The translations under genes were made by a program, and so were the position numbers. A stretch of DNA of 64,000 bases from Lytechinus pictus (Eukaryota > Echinodermata > Echinoidea > Temnopleuroida > Toxopneustidae), in the NCBI RefSeq assembly GCF_037042905.1, contig NC_087247.1, forward strand, positions 75,252,420 through 75,316,419, read 5' to 3'. Positions 60,569-64,000 of this stretch are shown here, one piece after another (within the stretch, counting starts at the first letter, position 1; each line of letters opens with the position of its first letter). The notes below the pieces were generated by a model, which had not been told where the DNA came from, searched no databases, and worked only from the letters and a program-made list of their open reading frames with translations.

Positions 60569-60788
60569 AGCATACAAACGCAGAATTGTCGATATTTGCA
60601 GATACAAAGGTAGTCGATCACTAGGCCCTTTGTCCCTCCTCAGGCTCAGATCATCTTCAAGCATGTTGATAAGGTAGCGTGTGGTGCTTGAAAGCTTCAT
60701 CCTCGTACAAGTCACAAAGGATCCTCGTACAAGTCACAAAGGTTCCTCCTGTCAATGACTCCTAATTGCAGTTCTGGTTGGCATATTC
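60569..60788 (-). pseudogene. Harbinger-like transposase fragment
   Basis: Between an AG acceptor (60789-60790) and a GTAAGT donor (60568 downwards) one frame reads QPELQLGVIDRRNLCDLYEDEAFK and, after a shift, KLSSTTRYLINMLEDDLSLR... PLYLQISTILRLYA. The pattern 'R..L..YED..F' then 'LS..T..YL...L..DL' then 'Q....LR.YA' is how the N-terminal part of HARBI1/DDE_Tnp_4 proteins reads. A 22 bp direct duplication ('atcctcgtacaagtcacaaa', 60697-60742) and a frameshift show it is broken. Confidence 0.4.
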
Positions 60789-61358
60789 CTAGTGAGTTAG
60801 AATAGAGTAAGAAGCAAAAGAAAATATTTAAACAACATTGAATAAACAACAACTATGTATTAACTACCTTTACTGCATATTGTCGAAATTTATTGGCCTA
60901 CCTTTTGAGAAATCTGCATATTTGGTCAGTTGACTTATGAATTCCTTATTTTGCCAACCTAATCACATTGTCATTCTCATAAATTTAAATTGATCAACTG
61001 GATCTACAAAATTTTTGACATTTAGGCATGTACTCTATTAGACAGGAATAACCGTCGTTTCTGGGGATTTCCTTAACAATTTCTGACATTTCACTATAAT
61101 CCTTTACGCAGTTCAGCGGAACAACCAAAATACAGAGACTGAAGCCTTTGGTCTAGTACTCTATGACCATTGATCATGTGACACAGAATTAAGATTAGTT
61201 CAGTAACTGTCAGATGTGTACGTCAACCAAGTTTGAAATTGATCAAAATACATGCTTCTTTATCATGAAACCAATTTCATGATTATTTTTTTTAGATGGT
61301 GACAAAGAAAAAAAAAAGAAAATAGACAATAGTCCATATAGAAAAAAAATAAACATAC

Positions 61359-61423
61359 CTCTCTAACAATCCTCCTTCATTCTTCAGGACAGCCTGCACA
61401 TGTTGTAAGATGTTTTCATCCAT
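61359..61423 (-). pseudogene. Possible first exon of the transposase
   Basis: ATG at 61423 begins MDENILQHVQAVLKNEGGLLE, with a GTATGT donor at 61358. It is spaced like a first exon before the fragment at 60788, but the frames do not match at the join. Low confidence. Confidence 0.25.
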
Positions 61424-62864
61424 TCGAAAATTTACTGCGGAAATAAAAAAAAGTACAGACCTGTAGATCTACATGAAATTACTTTTTTTTATAAATATAA
61501 TGGACATAATTCAACATCTCTCAAATCTGCCAGATTAAATGATAGTATTTCCAACCAAAATGTAAATTCATAATATCATTTGCTAAAATAATTTATTCAA
61601 TGAATTGTTCTATAGAATGGCGCTTCATAACGTAGCTCATCGTATTGTAGCTACATCATATAAACAAACTGAGTCAAGCCTATGTATTACGCAGGGTGAG
61701 CAAGGGATGGCAAGATTTTGCAATGGCCACTAGATCGGTCTGGTAAGAAACCTCTAATTTTTCATGTTTTCATTATTTAGGCCCTACATAATATTTGTCA
61801 TTATTCCTTTTATATGCTTTAGTTTAGGTGGTAAAAAGGAATAAAATTTAAATTAATTCCATTCAGTGTAACCAATTGGCAGTGATGTGGATATTGAAGG
61901 GGATTCCATCATTGACAATTTTACCAACTTCTTCGACACACACTGACACAGCCCTACGCAGGCCTGCCCTAGCCTAGCGCGTGCTCCGGCTCCATAATGA
62001 TAAGACACTGTCAACTCAAAATTTAAAAAATATAATCACAGAGTCCTTGTCCTCGAGCCGAGGCTAGATCTAGTTCCAACATTTCTCCAGTTGGATCTGA
62101 ATAAGTAAATTTTGAAGAAAAAAAATTGCGAACACTATTATTATAGACAGGATCTACAAACAATTAACAATGACTAGACACAGTTTATAGGAAGTGTTTT
62201 CCCATTCACTAAATTTACCCAACAAGGCAATAACAACACAGCCTCACACAGGCATGACAGGCAACATGCCCATTATAATTATTATTAAGTGATGCTGTTT
62301 GTGCAGTTACTTTAATTTATACTAAAAAAATCATACCAAACTAAGGTATAAATAAAGAATATAATTTTCTTGAATTTTGCACAATTGTGGTTGAAAGTCT
62401 GACTACTTTGGCGGCTTTGTCATGCATCGCTTCTCCAGAGCTGAGCTAACCAAGGGAGCTCCGGCCTGGAGCTCCCTGGGTTAGAGCTGAGCGATTCGGT
62501 ACGGAGAGCTCTTCATAATCTTTTGACAGGACACAAAACTACACGCGTGGGACTAGTAAATAACTTGCGTGCGATAATGCTTTTCCCCATCACGAGTCCA
62601 CCGTTCCGCTCCTAAATCTGCATGCATTTACAGCATTAATTATAATATTTCTTCACAAACAAATACACACAGACGTAGAAAAAATATTCATCGTTGCTAT
62701 AAAATGGTAAATTACTCACGATGTTCTCACAGCTCGGCAAATACCGATATTACACGCTTCGCTTCTAGCTTCTTTTCTTTTCGTGCATATCTATTTATCG
62801 TCGTCTATCTCCACTTGCGCTCAGCAATGTACCGAAATACTGTTCTGTGATTGGTCAATGTGCC
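61424..62864. other. Element interior, no gene recognised
   Basis: AT-rich. It includes an inverted GC-rich patch 'gggagctccggcctggagctccctg' region at about 62454-62480. The part near 62700-62830 would be upstream of the transposase if it is transcribed on the minus strand, but no promoter motif was assigned. Confidence 0.35.
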
Positions 62865-63241
62865 TAAAAACCATGGTTTTTCTAAAACCCACGGTTTGAA
62901 ACCACCTAAAACAGTTGACTCAAAATCATGCCGAAAACCCACGGTTGAAACCATGGTTTCATTTGAAACCACCTTTGTGAATCGCAAAATCAGTAAAACC
63001 CACGGTTGAAACCATGGTTTCTGCAAAAACCACCTTTGTGAATTCGGGCCTACATGTATGGACCTCATAGGCGACATCAGTAGTATTTTTGGTTAGAAAT
63101 CTCTGAGAACAGGATATTTATATATTATATCACAAGTACAAGCTAGGCCTATATTCCTTTCTCTTATTTAAATTATAATTTTATAGTGTAAATGCATCGT
63201 TAGCAACAACAAAAAAATGAAAGAAATGAAGGGGAACTTAC

Positions 63242-63405
63242 ATTTTCACGGCTTTTTCCTGATTTTCTGGGCAGTTGCTCTTCACTTCTGACTCGCGATC
63301 GAAGCTGATATGAAGATCACGTGATTCGCGTTCTCGTCGGCTGATCGGTTGGTTATTCTTTTCGTCAGACGTTAATAATATATATTTTATAATGCTAGCA
63401 TTCAT
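63242..63405 (-). CDS. Possible first exon of a divergent gene
   Basis: On the minus strand an ATG at 63405 opens a frame (MNASIIKYILLTSDEKNNQP... ENQEKAV) that stays open to a strong GTAAGT donor at 63241. It is polar and unrecognised. It may equally be a 5' UTR exon. The placement, back to back with the + strand exon at 63586, is what makes it worth noting. Confidence 0.3.
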
Positions 63406-63585
63406 CGCTAATTTAGGTGAAAGAGATTGAAGTTAAACAGCGCCAGGTCGGAATCATAATTATTTTGGAAGAGTGTATTTATACACTCGATCTCATACCT
63501 GACGTAGACGGCGCTATTCAACAAATGCACAATCTTCAATATAAAAAATAAAACAGAAAGAACGCCTTGAAGGTGACATGCCAAA
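63406..63585. promoter_or_regulatory. Candidate bidirectional promoter
   Basis: 180 bp between two divergent putative first exons. It contains a 7 bp-stem hairpin GAGTGTATTTATACACTC (63470-63487) with a TATA-like centre. It also has an inverted pair, 'agcgccaggtc' (63439-63449) and 'acctgacgtagacggcgct' (63498-63516), that includes a CRE-like TGACGT. Promoter function is inferred from position. Confidence 0.3.
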
Positions 63586-63740
63586 ATGCCTAACGATTTC
63601 TCCGCGGCATTAACAACTATCGTAAAGGGCGCTCCATTTATTAATAAAGATGGATGTATAGCTGTCTATGGCGACAAAATTTGCCGCAAATATTTACGAA
63701 GAATTGTGAGAAATGGTCTGAAAATGCAACAAAAGAACCG
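63586..63740 (+). CDS. First coding exon of an unidentified gene
   Basis: ATG at 63586 opens MPNDFSAALTTIVKGAPFIN..., continuing through a Cys-containing IAVYGDKICRKYLRRIV stretch to MQQKN(R), and ends at a consensus donor GTGAGT (63741). The 155 nt end in phase 2. Base composition is less AT-rich than the surroundings and there is no stop for 51 codons. No signal peptide or membrane segment is seen; the segment is basic with a likely helix at its end. I do not recognise the family. The rest of the gene lies beyond the window. Confidence 0.55.
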
Positions 63741-64000
63741 GTGAGTACCGATTAAACATTATCAATTTATTTAATAGAACATATTTCATGACTAGAGTTT
63801 AACAATTTCTAGATAATATTGCTTAGTTCTAAGCTAGGGCGGCCCAAATGCGCGTGAGTGGAGTCCCAGTTTATTAGCACGGGTAAGTATTGGGGTGTCG
63901 CCTAGAGTGATCCAGCCCACCCTCACTTCATATATATTTACTTCCAGTCTATGCCATTCCTGTTTTGTCAGTGTCGACATTTTCTCCCTCCATTGTATTT
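63741..64000 (+). other. Start of the following intron
   Basis: No further exon was recognised before the window ends. Confidence 0.4.

Larger units (their letters stand above)
54969..63068. mobile_element. PIF/Harbinger-like element, ~8.1 kb, decayed
   Basis: Long inverted ends: ATGAGGTCCA-ACAT followed by GGCCCGAATTCACAAAGGTGG (54986-55006) on the left and the inverse on the right (63029-63068). Behind each lie clustered AAACCATGGTTT and AAACCCACGGTTT motifs in both orientations (55000-55200 and 62865-63020). Inside on the minus strand, spliced-looking fragments resemble the N-terminal part of a Harbinger-type DDE transposase. The DDE core was not found. A SINE and minisatellites are nested. 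The exact target duplication was not determined. Confidence 0.55.

Overview
This window is from an animal nuclear genome. The only clear host gene has about 14 short exons with GT-AG (once GC-AG) introns and encodes a copine. The rest is AT-rich and full of eukaryotic transposons, microsatellites and tRNA-derived SINE sequence. The mix (a CR1/Jockey-type LINE, Ty3/gypsy, hAT, Tc1/mariner and PIF/Harbinger-like elements, TTAA MITEs, foldback elements with CCCGAGGG loops) fits a marine invertebrate deuterostome such as a sea urchin. That assignment is inference and no species can be named.

Layout. 1-9.2 kb is upstream intronic or intergenic DNA with an inverted-repeat MITE, a repeat carrying DR1 nuclear-receptor-like sites, a Tc1-like end, a ~265 bp tandem repeat and a dead LINE (4588-8761). 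9252-43395 (+) is the copine gene. Its first exon or exons (N-terminal part of C2A) are not visible and probably lie upstream of the window. Fourteen exons join in one frame to give 503 codons plus a stop and cover the rest of C2A, C2B and the copine/vWA domain.

The notable feature is at 14318-32396. The 3' 92 nt of the C2B exon plus 39 nt of its intron are tandemly repeated as a 131 bp unit, 35 copies in all. Each extra copy keeps a plausible 3' splice site and the real 5' splice site, and most define a 90 nt, phase-2-symmetric, in-frame cassette; a subset carries stop codons. The array is broken by a 2.2 kb hAT-like element (15850-18059), by three copies of a 1.18 kb palindrome-headed insertion (one of which contains a young 7.2 kb Ty3/gypsy element, 20974-28139), and by a second foldback element (31308-31879). 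Shared junctions give a relative history: exon expansion, TA-site insertion, higher-order duplication, then LTR-element insertion.

Downstream introns hold a Tc1/mariner-like composite with a nested hAT element (37691-42285). From 43.4 kb there is a probable long 3' UTR, then tRNA-like SINE sequence, AT repeats, a large palindrome whose two arms each carry a hammerhead-ribozyme-like motif (47881-48262), a CCAGTT/AACTGG minisatellite bounded by AAATC repeats (51.2-53.1 kb), more hAT MITEs, and an ~8.1 kb PIF/Harbinger-like element (54969-63068). The last kilobase holds what looks like a divergent promoter: the first coding exon of an unidentified gene on + (63586-63740) and a weaker candidate exon on -.
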